Below, in pieces: positions 6,846 to 15,060 of a DNA stretch of 33,616 nt. The DNA comes from Hymenobacteraceae bacterium (lineage in GTDB: Bacteria > Bacteroidota > Bacteroidia > Cytophagales > Flexibacteraceae), in assembly GCA_947459175.1 (NCBI GenBank), contig CANHCT010000015.1:1-33616 (forward strand), read 5' to 3'. How positions within the stretch are numbered: position 1 is the stretch's first letter; each line of letters starts with the position of its first letter. The notes beneath the pieces are model-generated. The model was not told the DNA's origin and ran no database searches. It saw nothing but the letters and a program-made list of their open reading frames with translations. The position numbers and the translations under genes are program-made.

Positions 6846-8069
6846 GTGAACAAGAGACCGACCGATTTTATTTCCCGGTTTTTTATTCGTTTTCCCTGGA
6901 TTTCCTGGTTTTTTCTGGATAATTTTCTTTTCAGGAATAACATTTTCAAAAAGTTAATTCTTTTCCGCCCGGAATTTTTCAGGGCTTATTTCTGTTGGAA
7001 ACCCGCTTGGTTTCCCCGAAAAGCCATATTAATTATAAAGACCGATGCCATAGGCGATTACATGCTCTTTCGCCATACGCTTAAGGCCATCTGCAGCAGC
7101 AAAAAATACAGGGGATACCAAATCTATTTTTTGGGCAACGAGATTTGGGCCGATCTGAGCAACGACCTGGATGGAGAATTTGTAAACGGATATTTTTGGT
7201 TGAACAGGCAGGCCTGCAAAAATCCGGCAGACCCCTTTTACAGGCAGCAACTTGTTTTCCAAATCAACCAAATGGTTTTTGAAAAGCTGATTTATTTTTC
7301 CTTTTCCCGTGAAAACCTGGTAGGCGATTGGCTTGCCGGACACATCACAGCCAAAGAAAAAATCAGCACTGAGGGCGATCTGCTCTGTCAGACAGCAGAG
7401 GAAAGACAATGTGGAAATGTTTGCTACTCATCTCTTTTTCCTCTCCCAAATCAGGTATATTTTGAATTGGAGAAAAACAGGCTGTTTGTGGAATGGCTTC
7501 TTGATGAGAAAATAGCCGGAGATTTTATTTCAGTTCCGAAAACGGGCTCTTTGACAAACAAAATCGTCTTTTTCCCTGGTGCCAGTGCTGCGTTTCGTCA
7601 GTGGCCGGTAGATTCCTTTGTTTCCCTTGGCCGGATTATCCTCGAAAAAACGGATTTCAGTATTCTGATTGCAGGCGGAAGCGAAGACAGAAATAAAGCC
7701 GGGCAAATTCTCGAATCACTTGGAGATGAACGGGTTGCCTCCATTTGCGGAACGGCCTCCTTATCAGAATTTTTTCATTTGCTTGGTGATGCGAGTCTTT
7801 TGATTTCCAACGAAACCAGCGGGGTTCATATGGCGGTGGCGCTGGGTATCCCCACCCTTTGTATCAGCAACGGAAACCATTACGGACGCTTCAATCCCTA
7901 CGAGCAGCATGGGTTTGCGTTTGTCAAAACGATGTATCCGAATCAGGTTCAGCAAAAAACCGAAGCCGAAAGGCTGAAATTATGGAAAGATGGCTCCGTT
8001 TTGCCCATTTCCGAAATCGGGGTTTCGGAGGTTTGGGTTGAGGTTGAAAGATTGCTGCCGAAGGACTAA
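6846..8069 (+). CDS. Glycosyltransferase family 9 (heptosyltransferase-like)
   Basis: This 407-residue protein has the two-domain GT-B layout of ADP-heptose:LPS heptosyltransferases. The first Rossmann strand ILIIKTDAIGD is at residues 61-71. The C-terminal domain has a KIVFFPGASAAFRQWP block (about 239-254), FSILIAGGSEDR and the donor-site stretch ISNETSGVHMAVALGIP. About 55 extra, hydrophobic, basic N-terminal residues precede the first strand. The start is GTG, one base after the rpe stop codon, so translation is probably coupled. It likely adds a sugar to lipopolysaccharide core or another envelope glycan. The donor need not be heptose in Bacteroidota. Confidence 0.88.
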   Translation: MNKRPTDFISRFFIRFPWISWFFLDNFLFRNNIFKKLILFRPEFFRAYFCWKPAWFPRKAILIIKTDAIGDYMLFRHTLKAICSSKKYRGYQIYFLGNEIWADLSNDLDGEFVNGYFWLNRQACKNPADPFYRQQLVFQINQMVFEKLIYFSFSRENLVGDWLAGHITAKEKISTEGDLLCQTAEERQCGNVCYSSLFPLPNQVYFELEKNRLFVEWLLDEKIAGDFISVPKTGSLTNKIVFFPGASAAFRQWPVDSFVSLGRIILEKTDFSILIAGGSEDRNKAGQILESLGDERVASICGTASLSEFFHLLGDASLLISNETSGVHMAVALGIPTLCISNGNHYGRFNPYEQHGFAFVKTMYPNQVQQKTEAERLKLWKDGSVLPISEIGVSEVWVEVERLLPKD

Positions 8070-8092
8070 GGTCTCTTTTCGCCATAGTGCAT

Positions 8093-8126
8093 AAAAAAAA
8101 GGCTGCCTTTTCAGACAGCCTTTTTT
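8093..8126. terminator. Bidirectional intrinsic terminator
   Basis: GGCTG (8101-8105) pairs with CAGCC (8116-8120), with a further CT/AG pair inside. The stem is flanked by eight A on the left and six T on the right, so it ends transcripts from both the GT9 gene (plus) and the secreted-protein gene (minus). Confidence 0.88.
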
Positions 8127-8140
8127 ATCCCGTGCGGGAT
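8127..8140 (-). other. Small hairpin directly after the T9SS-cargo stop codon
   Basis: ATCCCG (8127-8132) and CGGGAT (8135-8140) are complementary around two bases. On the minus strand the hairpin follows the stop codon at once and precedes the main terminator. It may add to termination or protect the 3' end. Confidence 0.45.
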
Positions 8141-8141
8141 T

Positions 8142-10199
8142 TTATTTTACAATCAGCTTCTTTGTGGCCACTCCCGAAGCATGGCGAACGGTGTAGAAGT
8201 AGATTTGAGGATCAAGACCTTTGATGTTCAGCTGGATTTCCTGGCGGCCTTTTTTGCCTTCAAAAGATTGAACCAGTACTTCTCTGCCGGTAATGTCACG
8301 GACAGAAATGCTTCCTTTTCCGGCAACCGGAAGGTTGATTCCGATGCGGGTGGTTTCATTGGCAGGATTGGGAATGTTTTGTTCCATATCCAGCTGCTGA
8401 GCCCTTACATAAGGATTAACACCCACCGCCAGCGGATCGCCAATCAAACCGAGGGCCACATCCAATGAATCTTTTCCGCGGTTTTCGCCCCATACACCTG
8501 CGGTAATTTCCAGACAACGGCCGGAGGCTGGTGTTCCGGGTGCATACACTTCCATGTAAGGTGCATTCCATACAAAACGGGTGGGCTGGTCGTGGATGGC
8601 ACCTACATAGATCCGGATGTTTTCATTGTACCAGCTGTAGGGAACGGGCATGGTTCTTTTGAAGCGCAGCACATGGTTGGCCACAACCCCGCTGACCAGT
8701 TCTTCTCCCACGGTGTCGATTTCCAGACCCGGCTGGGGAGTGGCACTTGAAATGACAAAGCTGTCCAGCAGGGTACCCAGAGAACCACCGGGTCCGTCGC
8801 CCAAATAAACCTTGATGTTGGTATTGGTAAGGGAATCTTGTGCATTGGGAATGTTCAGACCTGCCCAGGCTTCCGCATCGGGCCACATCAGGTCGGCAGA
8901 AATTTTGGAAACTACCATTGGAAGATAGGGCGCATCAAACACCATCCCCGCATTGGGTCCCTGACGGGCATCTACAACTCCCGGTTTGGCTTTCGTAAAT
9001 TTCAAATCAACAGAGCCTTGTGTAGAGTCGAGCACAATGAGCTTGGATAAAACCTCGTTGTTTCCGGCAAACTGGTCTCCGGTTAGCGTTGATCGCAGGA
9101 GAACTTTATAGCTTGCGGCAGTATCTCCCGGATTCAGTTGAACCGGATAATCCAATATTCTTTCTTCCTGAGTCTGAAGAGAGTCAATAACGACCGACTG
9201 ATTGTAAATGGCATTGTCCTGATTGTCGTATACAATAATGCGGGTAGTAACAGGATTGGAAATTTTTACTGTTCCGGCATTCCGCACAAATGCCCGCATG
9301 GTTTTGGGAATATTGGTGAATGCCGCACCTCCCTTGTTGTCGAAGGTAAAAAGCGCTTTGGACTGCACATCATTGAAAACATAGGTTGAATTTGTAGGAT
9401 AATCTACTCTTACGGCTGAGTTGGCAGGAGGAAGAGGAATCGCATTGGCATTTTTCCTTCTCCATCTCAGTCCAAGCCCGCCGGTCACATTTTCCATACC
9501 GCAGACAAGAGGAAGATTGCCGGCCTGAGTAAACCAAGGGCCGGTGGAAGTTTTGTAGTTCATTTGAATGGCTTTGGTAGCAGGGTCCAGAACAATCTGA
9601 AAAGTGTTGATTCCAGACGCCTGATCAACACCCGCAGCAGGAGCATTGTTCCAGAAGCGAACACTGTCGTATGTAATTACAAATTTATTGTTCACCGTTT
9701 GATAATATACCTTTGCACCTTTCAGCGGTTGACCGGTTGCACTGCTCACAAAGGTTAAATCTGCCAGAAACGGCGCAATGAAATTTCCTTTGTTGTCGGT
9801 TTGCAGAGGTATGTTAGGCATTCCTCCTCCGCCCTGAGCTATCAGGGAACTACCCCCAAACATAATGTAGCCGTTGCTTCCCACATAGCAATCGGTGTAA
9901 TCGTTCCACCAGAAGCGGAAGTTTATTCCCAAAGGAATAGGGCCCACAACATTGTCGTCACCGAGCCCGGTAACGCGTGTACCGGTTTGGGAGATTTCAA
10001 TCCAGTCATAAACCGCAGGATTGGATGCTGCTGCGCCTGAGGCCCAGTTGGTGGATCCGCTGTATTTGTAGCCAAACCCCCCGTTTGGGGCAGCCTGTCC
10101 GTTGGGCTGGGTTTCAACACCCGAATTGGCAACCTGTGCCAATGCAGAAGTGCCTAAAGCCAGAATGAAAATGGAAATCTGGTATAAAACTTTTTTCAT
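8142..10199 (-). CDS. Secreted protein with type IX secretion C-terminal sorting domain
   Basis: The 685-residue product begins with a Sec signal peptide (about residues 1-21, ending ALGTSALA). The last 75 or so residues form a type A T9SS sorting domain: NIPNPANETTRIGINLP, then VRDITGREV, and the end KKLIVK. Such proteins cross the outer membrane through T9SS and are released or anchored to the surface. The N-terminal part (about 30-265) has a DWIEIS...LGINFRFWW...CYVGSNGYIMFGG region, like the nidogen-like domains in surface proteins. A CARDB-like beta-sandwich follows at about 280-390. No catalytic residues are evident, so an adhesive or structural role is possible. It is monocistronic, with a strong terminator downstream. 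Confidence 0.9.
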   Translation of the reverse strand: MKKVLYQISIFILALGTSALAQVANSGVETQPNGQAAPNGGFGYKYSGSTNWASGAAASNPAVYDWIEISQTGTRVTGLGDDNVVGPIPLGINFRFWWNDYTDCYVGSNGYIMFGGSSLIAQGGGGMPNIPLQTDNKGNFIAPFLADLTFVSSATGQPLKGAKVYYQTVNNKFVITYDSVRFWNNAPAAGVDQASGINTFQIVLDPATKAIQMNYKTSTGPWFTQAGNLPLVCGMENVTGGLGLRWRRKNANAIPLPPANSAVRVDYPTNSTYVFNDVQSKALFTFDNKGGAAFTNIPKTMRAFVRNAGTVKISNPVTTRIIVYDNQDNAIYNQSVVIDSLQTQEERILDYPVQLNPGDTAASYKVLLRSTLTGDQFAGNNEVLSKLIVLDSTQGSVDLKFTKAKPGVVDARQGPNAGMVFDAPYLPMVVSKISADLMWPDAEAWAGLNIPNAQDSLTNTNIKVYLGDGPGGSLGTLLDSFVISSATPQPGLEIDTVGEELVSGVVANHVLRFKRTMPVPYSWYNENIRIYVGAIHDQPTRFVWNAPYMEVYAPGTPASGRCLEITAGVWGENRGKDSLDVALGLIGDPLAVGVNPYVRAQQLDMEQNIPNPANETTRIGINLPVAGKGSISVRDITGREVLVQSFEGKKGRQEIQLNIKGLDPQIYFYTVRHASGVATKKLIVK

Positions 10200-10251
10200 G
10201 GTTGTATTATTAAATCTTGCGGCCGCAATATAAGCAGAGAATCTTTATCGG

Positions 10252-10273
10252 AGGATTTTGAACAAAAAATCCT
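10252..10273 (+). other. 8-bp inverted repeat between scpB and the T9SS-cargo gene
   Basis: AGGATTTT (10252-10259) pairs with AAAATCCT (10266-10273) around GAACAA. A T-rich run follows on the plus strand, where no gene reads. Both neighbours are on the minus strand and that orientation has no U-run. It may simply separate the two minus-strand units. Confidence 0.35.
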
Positions 10274-10313
10274 TTTTATTTCAATGGGCTGTGATAAATA
10301 AAATCAAGAAAAA

Positions 10314-10877
10314 TCAGGCTTCGGCATTTTCGCCGATGCTGTTTTCTTCGGGTTGAAATTCTTTTAAATCAGGCAATTGATTGATGTGATTCAGCCCAAA
10401 GTAGTCCATAAACTTTCTGCTGGTGCGGTAGAGTCCGGGCCGGCCGGGTGTGTCGGCTTTTCCCCCCAGTTCTATCAGCTCTTTTTCCAACAGTTTCTGG
10501 ATGGCATAATCGCAATTTACACCCCTTATTTTTTCTATTTCAGGTTTGGAAACCGGTTGTTTGTACGCAATGATGGCCAGGGTTTCCATGGCAGAAGCCG
10601 AAAGGCGTTTTTTCACCTTTTGCTTTAGAATGGCCCCTACAGAAGATTGAAATGCCGGTTTGGTCAAAAACTGAAATCCACCGCCCGTAGATACCATTTC
10701 AAAAGCAAATTCCGGCGAACGGTATTTCTCTGAAATTAAGTTCAGCGAGTTTTCAATCAATTCGGGTGAAACCGGGGTTTGATAGTATTCTTCCAGCCCC
10801 GCCTGAATTTCGGCTGTCGAAATAGGTTCAGAGGCGCAAAATACTATGGCCTCGATGTGCAGGTCGGCTTGTTCCAG
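10314..10877 (-). CDS. scpB: Segregation and condensation protein B (non-canonical start)
   Basis: ScpB is the winged-helix dimer that works with ScpA and SMC in chromosome condensation. The core is clear: LSASAMETLAIIAYKQPVSKPEIEKIRGV, then a second winged helix with LIELGGKADTPGRPGLYRTS and FMDYFGLNHINQLP. The first ATG, GTG or TTG in frame is the TTG at 10760, but the conserved N-terminal helix (LHIEAIVFCASEPIS) is encoded upstream of it in the same open frame. That frame is closed by a TAA at 10892-10890. The start must therefore lie between 10889 and about 10860, and the only candidates are CTG at 10877 (given here, 187 residues) or ATC at 10883. The preceding gene ends at 10898, so initiation by coupling is plausible. 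Confidence 0.85.
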   Translation of the reverse strand: MEQADLHIEAIVFCASEPISTAEIQAGLEEYYQTPVSPELIENSLNLISEKYRSPEFAFEMVSTGGGFQFLTKPAFQSSVGAILKQKVKKRLSASAMETLAIIAYKQPVSKPEIEKIRGVNCDYAIQKLLEKELIELGGKADTPGRPGLYRTSRKFMDYFGLNHINQLPDLKEFQPEENSIGENAEA

Positions 10878-10897
10878 GGTGATTGAAGTTTATTGGA

Positions 10898-11281
10898 TTA
10901 TTTGGCCAGTTTGGCTTCTATGCTGTGCTGGGTGTGGGGAACGGCCCTCAGTCTTTCTTTCGGAATCAATTTACCGGTTTCGATACAAACGCCGTAGGTT
11001 CCGTTCTTAATCCGGATTTGTGCCAACTCCAGCTGCCCGGTAAATTTTTGAAGCCTCGAAGCCATTTGATTGAGGTGCTCTTTTTCGGCCGTTTCGGCCC
11101 CGTCTTCCAGCGAAAGGTAGCCGCTTCCGGTCAGGTCGGTGCCCTGATCGTTTTTTCTGCTCAATGATTCTCTGATGTAGGCGAGCTCCTTTTTTGCATT
11201 GGCCAGCTTTTCTGATATCAGGGATTCAAATTCTGTCAGTTCTTCTTCGCTGTAACGGAGCTGAGGTTCAATTGCAGGCAT
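10898..11281 (-). CDS. TraR/DksA-family protein with degenerate zinc finger
   Basis: These 127 residues begin at the ATG at 11281. An upstream in-frame start at 11341 is unlikely because a candidate promoter lies between. The protein has an N-terminal coiled coil (about 10-90) and a C-terminal GTYGVCIETGKLIPKERLRAVP region typical of DksA/TraR proteins, which bind the secondary channel of RNA polymerase. Only one of the four zinc-ligand cysteines remains (Cys99); the distal pair reads SIEAK. This matches a common Bacteroidota variant, so it is probably functional without zinc. It is followed closely by scpB. A general transcription-modulating role is inferred from the family. Confidence 0.88.
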   Translation of the reverse strand: MPAIEPQLRYSEEELTEFESLISEKLANAKKELAYIRESLSRKNDQGTDLTGSGYLSLEDGAETAEKEHLNQMASRLQKFTGQLELAQIRIKNGTYGVCIETGKLIPKERLRAVPHTQHSIEAKLAK

Positions 11282-11308
11282 GATGGTATTGGTTTTTAAA
11301 AAGTGGCG

Positions 11309-11316
11309 CAAAATTA
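11309..11316 (-). promoter_or_regulatory. Candidate -7 box TAATTTTG for the TraR/DksA gene
   Basis: On the minus strand TAATTTTG fits TAnnTTTG and lies 28 bases before the ATG at 11281, giving a short leader of about 20 bases. The position supports the shorter start. No clear -33 element is seen. Confidence 0.5.
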
Positions 11317-11457
11317 AAAAAATGATTTCTAAAAAAACCACCTCATTGCAGTAAGATTAAAGGCCTCAGTTTTTGGTTATTGGCATCCGGATTATTCCTG
11401 CCAATTTTGAGGCGCAAAAAATTTTAACAGAATCTATTCGTTAATTCTCTTCATCCG

Positions 11458-11691
11458 ATGATTATTAAGCCCCCGGGCCGAACGCATACCGTAAAATGGA
11501 TCAGGCTGGGTTTGAATGCTGCCATGGCTCTAGCTTACGCAGGATTAGGATTGTTTTTATTTTTCAGTCCTGCGGCTTCAACCATTCTATCTGCGGAGTA
11601 CCGTACCCCAGTTGCCCTAGCCCTGATTCTGTATGGAGTTTTCCGGGGCTTCAGGGCTTGGTTTCAATATAAAAACAACCGGATATTGTAA
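11458..11691 (+). CDS. Small inner-membrane protein, 77 residues
   Basis: The protein has a short basic N-terminus and two hydrophobic segments (about residues 16-37 and 50-64) joined by a short loop, ending in a basic tail. This predicts a two-helix membrane hairpin. I recognise no named family. The gene ends 2 bases before the ATG of the PstS-like lipoprotein, so the two are almost certainly co-transcribed and may act together. No clear promoter is visible; a CAATTTTG sequence at 11402-11409 is one base off the -7 consensus. Confidence 0.8.
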   Translation: MIIKPPGRTHTVKWIRLGLNAAMALAYAGLGLFLFFSPAASTILSAEYRTPVALALILYGVFRGFRAWFQYKNNRIL

Positions 11692-11693
11692 AC

Positions 11694-12689
11694 ATGAAAA
11701 GCAATCGTTTTCTCTCTTTTTTCCTTCCGGCAGCCTGGTTGGTTTTGGTTTCCTGCCAAACAGATTCCAAAAAGAAATCACCTACCGATACCCCTGTCAG
11801 CGGCACCATTCAAATTGCTGTTGACGAGGCGTTTACTCCAATTATGCTTCCGGAGATTACGGCATTTCAAGGCCATTATCCCAAAGCCAGAATCGTTGCC
11901 CGGTATGTTTCTCAGGAAAAAGCATTCGATTTGCTGCTCAAGGATTCCGTTCGGATGGTGGTGGCCAGCCGCAGTTTCAACCAGGCCGAAAAAGATTATT
12001 TCAAATCCATTACCATCAGCCCCAAAAGTCTGAAAATTGCCACCGATGCCATCGGGGTTGTGCTCCACAAAAGCAATTCCGATACCCTGTTCACCCTGAA
12101 CCGGCTCCGGGATATTTTGACTCGCCCGGGCCTCAACTGGAAATCCCTCAGCGGCAAGGGAAAAGAAACCATGCCCGAATTGGTATTGGACAAAGAAGGC
12201 AGCAGCAATTTTTCCTCGCTGTTGCAGCAATTGAACATGAAGGAATCAGACATCAAGATTAAAAAAGTATTTACCGGCGGCGACCGGGAGGTCATCAATT
12301 ATGTGAACCAGCACCCGGAAGCCATTGGGTTTATGGGGGTAGGTTGGATAAGCGACCCGGACGATCCCACCCAAACCCGTTTTCGAAACGGCATCCGTGT
12401 GGCCCACCTCATGTCGGACTCTGTAGCGGCTCTCATGGCCAAAGACCCGGCACTTTTTGATGAATCGTATTTTCAACCCCTTCAGGCCTATCTGGCCCAG
12501 GGTTTTTATCCCCTTGTCCGCGATGTGTATGTCTCGAGCCGGGAAGCCCGAAGCGGTTTGGCCACCGGCTTCACCGCCTGGCTGGCATCCGACAAAGGTC
12601 AACGGATCATACTGAAAGCCGGCCTGCTTCCGGCCACGATGCCCGTGAGGATTGTAAAAATTAAAAAAGACAACGACCTCACCGATTAA
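11694..12689 (+). CDS. PstS-like periplasmic-binding-fold lipoprotein
   Basis: The 331-residue product has a lipoprotein signal with lipobox VLVSC, so Cys21 would be lipidated. The mature part has the PstS-type binding-protein fold: GTIQIAVDEAFTPIM near the start, VVASRSFNQAEKDY, a DAIGVVLHKSN stretch in the middle of the lobes, and a DKEGSSN loop where PstS proteins contact phosphate. There is no pstC, pstA or pstB nearby, so it need not feed a Pst transporter. In other Bacteroidota, as I recall, similar genes lie in exbB-exbD-tonB-pstS-TPR clusters. Here only the TPR partner follows. The ligand is unproven. Confidence 0.82.
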   Translation: MKSNRFLSFFLPAAWLVLVSCQTDSKKKSPTDTPVSGTIQIAVDEAFTPIMLPEITAFQGHYPKARIVARYVSQEKAFDLLLKDSVRMVVASRSFNQAEKDYFKSITISPKSLKIATDAIGVVLHKSNSDTLFTLNRLRDILTRPGLNWKSLSGKGKETMPELVLDKEGSSNFSSLLQQLNMKESDIKIKKVFTGGDREVINYVNQHPEAIGFMGVGWISDPDDPTQTRFRNGIRVAHLMSDSVAALMAKDPALFDESYFQPLQAYLAQGFYPLVRDVYVSSREARSGLATGFTAWLASDKGQRIILKAGLLPATMPVRIVKIKKDNDLTD

Positions 12690-12720
12690 AAGCCGGTCTT
12701 CCAAATTCATTCTTCTGCAT

Positions 12721-12728
12721 TAGTTTTG
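12721..12728 (+). promoter_or_regulatory. Candidate -7 box TAGTTTTG before the TPR gene
   Basis: TAGTTTTG fits TAnnTTTG and lies 24 bases before the ATG at 12752. It suggests the TPR gene can be transcribed separately from the PstS-like gene, which ends 62 bases upstream. Confidence 0.45.
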
Positions 12729-12751
12729 CACCTCTTTTCCACATTTTTAAG

Positions 12752-14362
12752 ATGATATTCCGACTGATTTCCAAGCTGAGCATTCCGGGTTTTTTTGCTA
12801 TCCTTTTTTTGCAACCAGCTCAAAGCCAAACCATTGCCGATGGCCTTCGGTTTCTGGACAATGAACAATTCATCAACGCCGGGAAAATTTTTAAGACCCT
12901 GGCCGCAAAACAACCGTCTGCTGCCCACCACTATTATCTTGGTTTATATTTCCTCAACCTCGAAAGAAGGGATTCGGTAAACGGACTCTATGCCGATTCG
13001 GCCAAAATGTCCTTCGAAAAAGGGGTAATGACTGACCCGAAATTCAACCTTAACTATGTTGGACTCGGTACTTATGAAATCTCCAGAGGCCAGTTTGGAA
13101 CAGGTAAAATGCTCATAGACAAAGGCGTTCAGTCTTCGAAAGGAAAGGATGCCGAATTGCTGTACCGGGCAGCCGAAGCCTATGTGTATTATGCCAACCA
13201 CGATGCCCTCGAAGCCAATCGCCTGTTGGATATGGCCATCCGGATTAACTCAAAAAATGCAGATTATTTCAATCTCAAGGGTGATGCTTTTATGCTGAAA
13301 AACGACGGTTCGATGGCTGCCAACAATTACGATCAGGCCAAAAGAATTGCCCCCAATTCGGCCAAGGCCTACATCAATTACGGCAACATCCTCATCCGGG
13401 CCAAGAGCTACCAGAAGGCCCTGGAGTCTTATCTGGAAGGAATGGCCAAAGATTCGCTCTATGCCCCCGGATACCGGCAACTGGGTGAGCTGTATTTCAA
13501 AGCCGGAAAATATGAGAACGCAGTAAATGCCTATCGCAAGTATGTGAGTATGACCGATTCAAGGCCGGAAAATCAATATCGCTACGGTGCTTTTCTGTTT
13601 TTATCCAAAGCCTATGACGAGGCCATTGCCGTGCTCAACAACCTGCCGGCCAACTTCAACAATGCATTCCGCTACCGCCTGCTGGCCTATTGCCAGGCAG
13701 AAAAAATGATGGCAGCGGAGGGCATCGCCAATATGGAATTGTTTATGGGCCGGATGGACAGCACCAAATACCTGGCTTCTGATTATTACTACTACGGCAA
13801 ACTCCTGCTCGAAAGCGGAAAGGACACCCTGAAAGGACTGAATTTTCTTGCCAAGGCCGCTGATAAGGATTCGTCCCGATTGGTTTCCTTATCTGATTAT
13901 GGTAAAAAGTGTTTCGAGGCCAAGCGTTATCAGCGGGCAGCAGAAGCCTATGCCATTGTTTTGGGGAAAGGCAAAAAAGCCAACCAAGATTATTTCAATC
14001 TCGGCAATGCCTACTTCTTCGGCAAGGAATATGTGAAAGCCGATACCGTTTACAGCCAACTGCTTCGGCTTCAGCCCAAGTCCATTCTGGCCAATCTTTT
14101 CAAGGCACGATGCATCAACTTCCAAAAACTCGATCCCGATCAGAGCAAAGGGTTGGCGAAGCCCTATTATGAAACCTTTACGCTGCTCTTAACGCCTGAA
14201 AATCAGGATAAATACAAGAAACAAGCGATTGAAGCGTATAGCTATCTGGGTGGATATTATGCTTTGATGAAAGATGTTCCTCAGGCACATGCCGCCTGGA
14301 AAAAAGTGCTGGACCTGGAACCCGACAACAAAAAAGCCAAAGACGGGTTGTTGATTAAATAA
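12752..14362 (+). CDS. Secreted tetratricopeptide-repeat protein
   Basis: The 536-residue protein has a signal peptide (about residues 1-26, ending PAQSQ) and is then almost entirely helical TPR repeats. Recognisable units include AKAYINYGNILIRAKSYQKAL, APGYRQLGELYFKAGKYENAV, DYFNLGNAYFFGKEYVKAD and a final ALMKDVPQAHAAWKKVLDLEP. There is no catalytic domain, so it is likely a periplasmic scaffold. It follows the PstS-like lipoprotein with 62 bases between and probably its own promoter. The pairing of a PstS-like protein with a TPR protein recurs in the phylum, which suggests a shared complex, but this is inference. Confidence 0.87.
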   Translation: MIFRLISKLSIPGFFAILFLQPAQSQTIADGLRFLDNEQFINAGKIFKTLAAKQPSAAHHYYLGLYFLNLERRDSVNGLYADSAKMSFEKGVMTDPKFNLNYVGLGTYEISRGQFGTGKMLIDKGVQSSKGKDAELLYRAAEAYVYYANHDALEANRLLDMAIRINSKNADYFNLKGDAFMLKNDGSMAANNYDQAKRIAPNSAKAYINYGNILIRAKSYQKALESYLEGMAKDSLYAPGYRQLGELYFKAGKYENAVNAYRKYVSMTDSRPENQYRYGAFLFLSKAYDEAIAVLNNLPANFNNAFRYRLLAYCQAEKMMAAEGIANMELFMGRMDSTKYLASDYYYYGKLLLESGKDTLKGLNFLAKAADKDSSRLVSLSDYGKKCFEAKRYQRAAEAYAIVLGKGKKANQDYFNLGNAYFFGKEYVKADTVYSQLLRLQPKSILANLFKARCINFQKLDPDQSKGLAKPYYETFTLLLTPENQDKYKKQAIEAYSYLGGYYALMKDVPQAHAAWKKVLDLEPDNKKAKDGLLIK

Positions 14363-14407
14363 GATTTGGCCTCATTATTAAGTCATTAAAAAGAAAATCT
14401 GAAAAAT

Positions 14408-15016
14408 ATGTCATTCGAACTTCCCCCGCTCCCTTATGCAAACAATGCATTGGAGCCGCATTTTGATGCCCTCACCATGGAAATCCATCACGACCGGCAC
14501 CATGGCGCTTATGTTACCAATCTGAACAATGCCATTGCAGCCGACGCTGCCCTTGCCGGCAAATCGCTGGAAGAGCTTATGGCCAATGCCGGTAAATATG
14601 CCCCTGCTGTCAGAAACAATGGTGGCGGACACTTCAACCATTCTATGTTCTGGAAATTGCTGAAGCCCAACGGAGGCGGCAATCCTACCGGACCCCTTGC
14701 AGAAGCAATCGATTCGGCTTTTGGTTCTTTCGATAAGTTCAAGGAAGAATTTGCCAAAGCAGGCATGGGACGCTTCGGTTCCGGCTGGGCATGGTTGTTG
14801 GTATCGGGAGGAAAACTGGTGATTTCTTCTACCCCCAATCAGGACAATCCCCTCATGGATGTGGCCGAAGTAAAGGGCAGTCCGGTGCTGGCCATCGATG
14901 TTTGGGAGCATGCCTACTACCTGAAATACCAAAACAAGAGAGCCGACTATATCAATGCTTTCTGGAATCTGGTAAACTGGGACGAAGCCAACCGGCTTTT
15001 TGCTGCTGCCAAATAA
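14408..15016 (+). CDS. sodA: Superoxide dismutase, Mn/Fe type
   Basis: This cytoplasmic antioxidant enzyme dismutates superoxide to peroxide and oxygen. All four metal ligands are in place in the 202-residue protein: His27 in EIHHDRHH, His78 in FNHSMFW, and Asp164 and His168 in DVWEHAYY. The second-sphere Gln145 in NQDNPLM, together with GGGHFNH rather than the Fe-type Gln before the second histidine, points to a Mn-type or cambialistic enzyme. Fe use cannot be ruled out. It is a single gene closed by a strong terminator. Confidence 0.96.
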   Translation: MSFELPPLPYANNALEPHFDALTMEIHHDRHHGAYVTNLNNAIAADAALAGKSLEELMANAGKYAPAVRNNGGGHFNHSMFWKLLKPNGGGNPTGPLAEAIDSAFGSFDKFKEEFAKAGMGRFGSGWAWLLVSGGKLVISSTPNQDNPLMDVAEVKGSPVLAIDVWEHAYYLKYQNKRADYINAFWNLVNWDEANRLFAAAK

Positions 15017-15036
15017 AATATACTGATTTACAGGAG

Positions 15037-15060
15037 AAAAGGCGGTCCGACCGCCTTTTT
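15037..15060. terminator. Bidirectional intrinsic terminator between sodA and phr
   Basis: AAAAGGCGGT (15037-15046) and ACCGCCTTTT (15050-15059) form a perfect 10-bp stem around CCG, with further T after it. It serves both converging genes, and its right edge touches the photolyase stop codon. Confidence 0.92.
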
